Positions 32,283 through 32,285 of a stretch of DNA of 32,285 bases are shown piece by piece (the stretch's first letter is position 1; every line of letters begins with the position of its first letter). This stretch comes from CAZBLP01 sp964492825 (GTDB taxonomy: Bacteria > DYJV01): the NCBI GenBank assembly GCA_964492825.1, contig CAZBLP010000017.1, positions 1-32,285 of the forward strand, written 5' to 3'. The translations under genes were made by a program, and so were the position numbers. The notes beneath the pieces are model-generated. The model saw only the letters and a list, made by a program, of their open reading frames with translations, was not told the origin of the DNA and searched no databases.

Positions 32283-32285
32283 ATG
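32283..32285 (+). CDS. Start codon of the next gene (possibly rpsJ)
   Basis: GGAGAG followed at proper spacing by ATG at the very end of the window. Only the start codon is present. Ribosomal protein S10 usually follows tuf in this position, but that is inferred from common gene order only. Confidence 0.4.

Noticed and set aside
1..32285. CRISPR arrays, transposases, integrases, phage genes, restriction or defence systems
   Set aside because: Looked for repeats with regular spacing and for such protein motifs on both strands; none seen.

Overview
The window is AT-rich (about 30% GC by eye), densely coding bacterial chromosome. It is almost entirely housekeeping genes, with no phage, insertion sequence, CRISPR or plasmid functions. 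A Gram-negative envelope is indicated by an outer-membrane beta-barrel porin and a lipoprotein. Anaerobic or chemolithotrophic physiology is suggested by a K+-dependent membrane pyrophosphatase, ApbE, and a COG2122 plus NIL/ferredoxin pair. Gene content and style resemble Deferribacterota (a Deferribacter-like organism). That assignment is recognition plus inference and was not computed.

Layout. (1) 51-5542, plus strand: a fluoride-type (crcB) riboswitch aptamer directly upstream of a dynamin-like GTPase, followed by hemW, an M18 aminopeptidase and apbE. (2) 5584-8248, minus strand: an orphan peptide-type ABC solute-binding lipoprotein followed by a sugar-nucleotide nucleotidyltransferase. 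(3) 8352-13481, plus strand: ispE, tRNA-Gln(UUG), prs, rplY/ctc, pth and hppA. The pth gene is broken by a -1 frameshift on an A10 run. A bidirectional terminator closes the region. (4) 13520-16999, minus strand: the porin with its own promoter and terminator, then a three-gene overlapping operon (APH-like kinase, P-loop kinase, ModE-like winged-helix regulator). (5) 17264-18095, plus strand: rplM-rpsI with a long terminator hairpin. (6) 18149-22033, plus strand: argC, then a tightly coupled lipid-type trio (NAD-dependent epimerase/dehydratase, PAP2_3/IPC-synthase-like membrane enzyme, diacylglycerol/sphingoid-type lipid kinase). (7) 22102-24725: ftsY-ruvX-mltG. (8) 24855-27985: PHP phosphoesterase, cysE, COG2122 (UPF0280), NIL/2x[4Fe-4S] protein and a MobA/MocA-like nucleotidyltransferase. 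The middle of this run looks like a sulfur-assimilation module. (9) 28091 to the end: the str operon rpsL-rpsG-fusA-tuf, with the start codon of the next gene at the window edge.

The observations most worth following are four. The first is the fluoride aptamer controlling a dynamin-like GTPase instead of a fluoride exporter, with a plausible Shine-Dalgarno-sequestering switch. The second is the pth frameshift on a slippery A10 tract. The third is the cysE-COG2122-NIL/ferredoxin cluster. The fourth is the SDR-PAP2_3-lipid kinase operon. No intergenic gap reaches 300 bases; the largest, 17000-17263, holds the divergent porin and rplM promoters.
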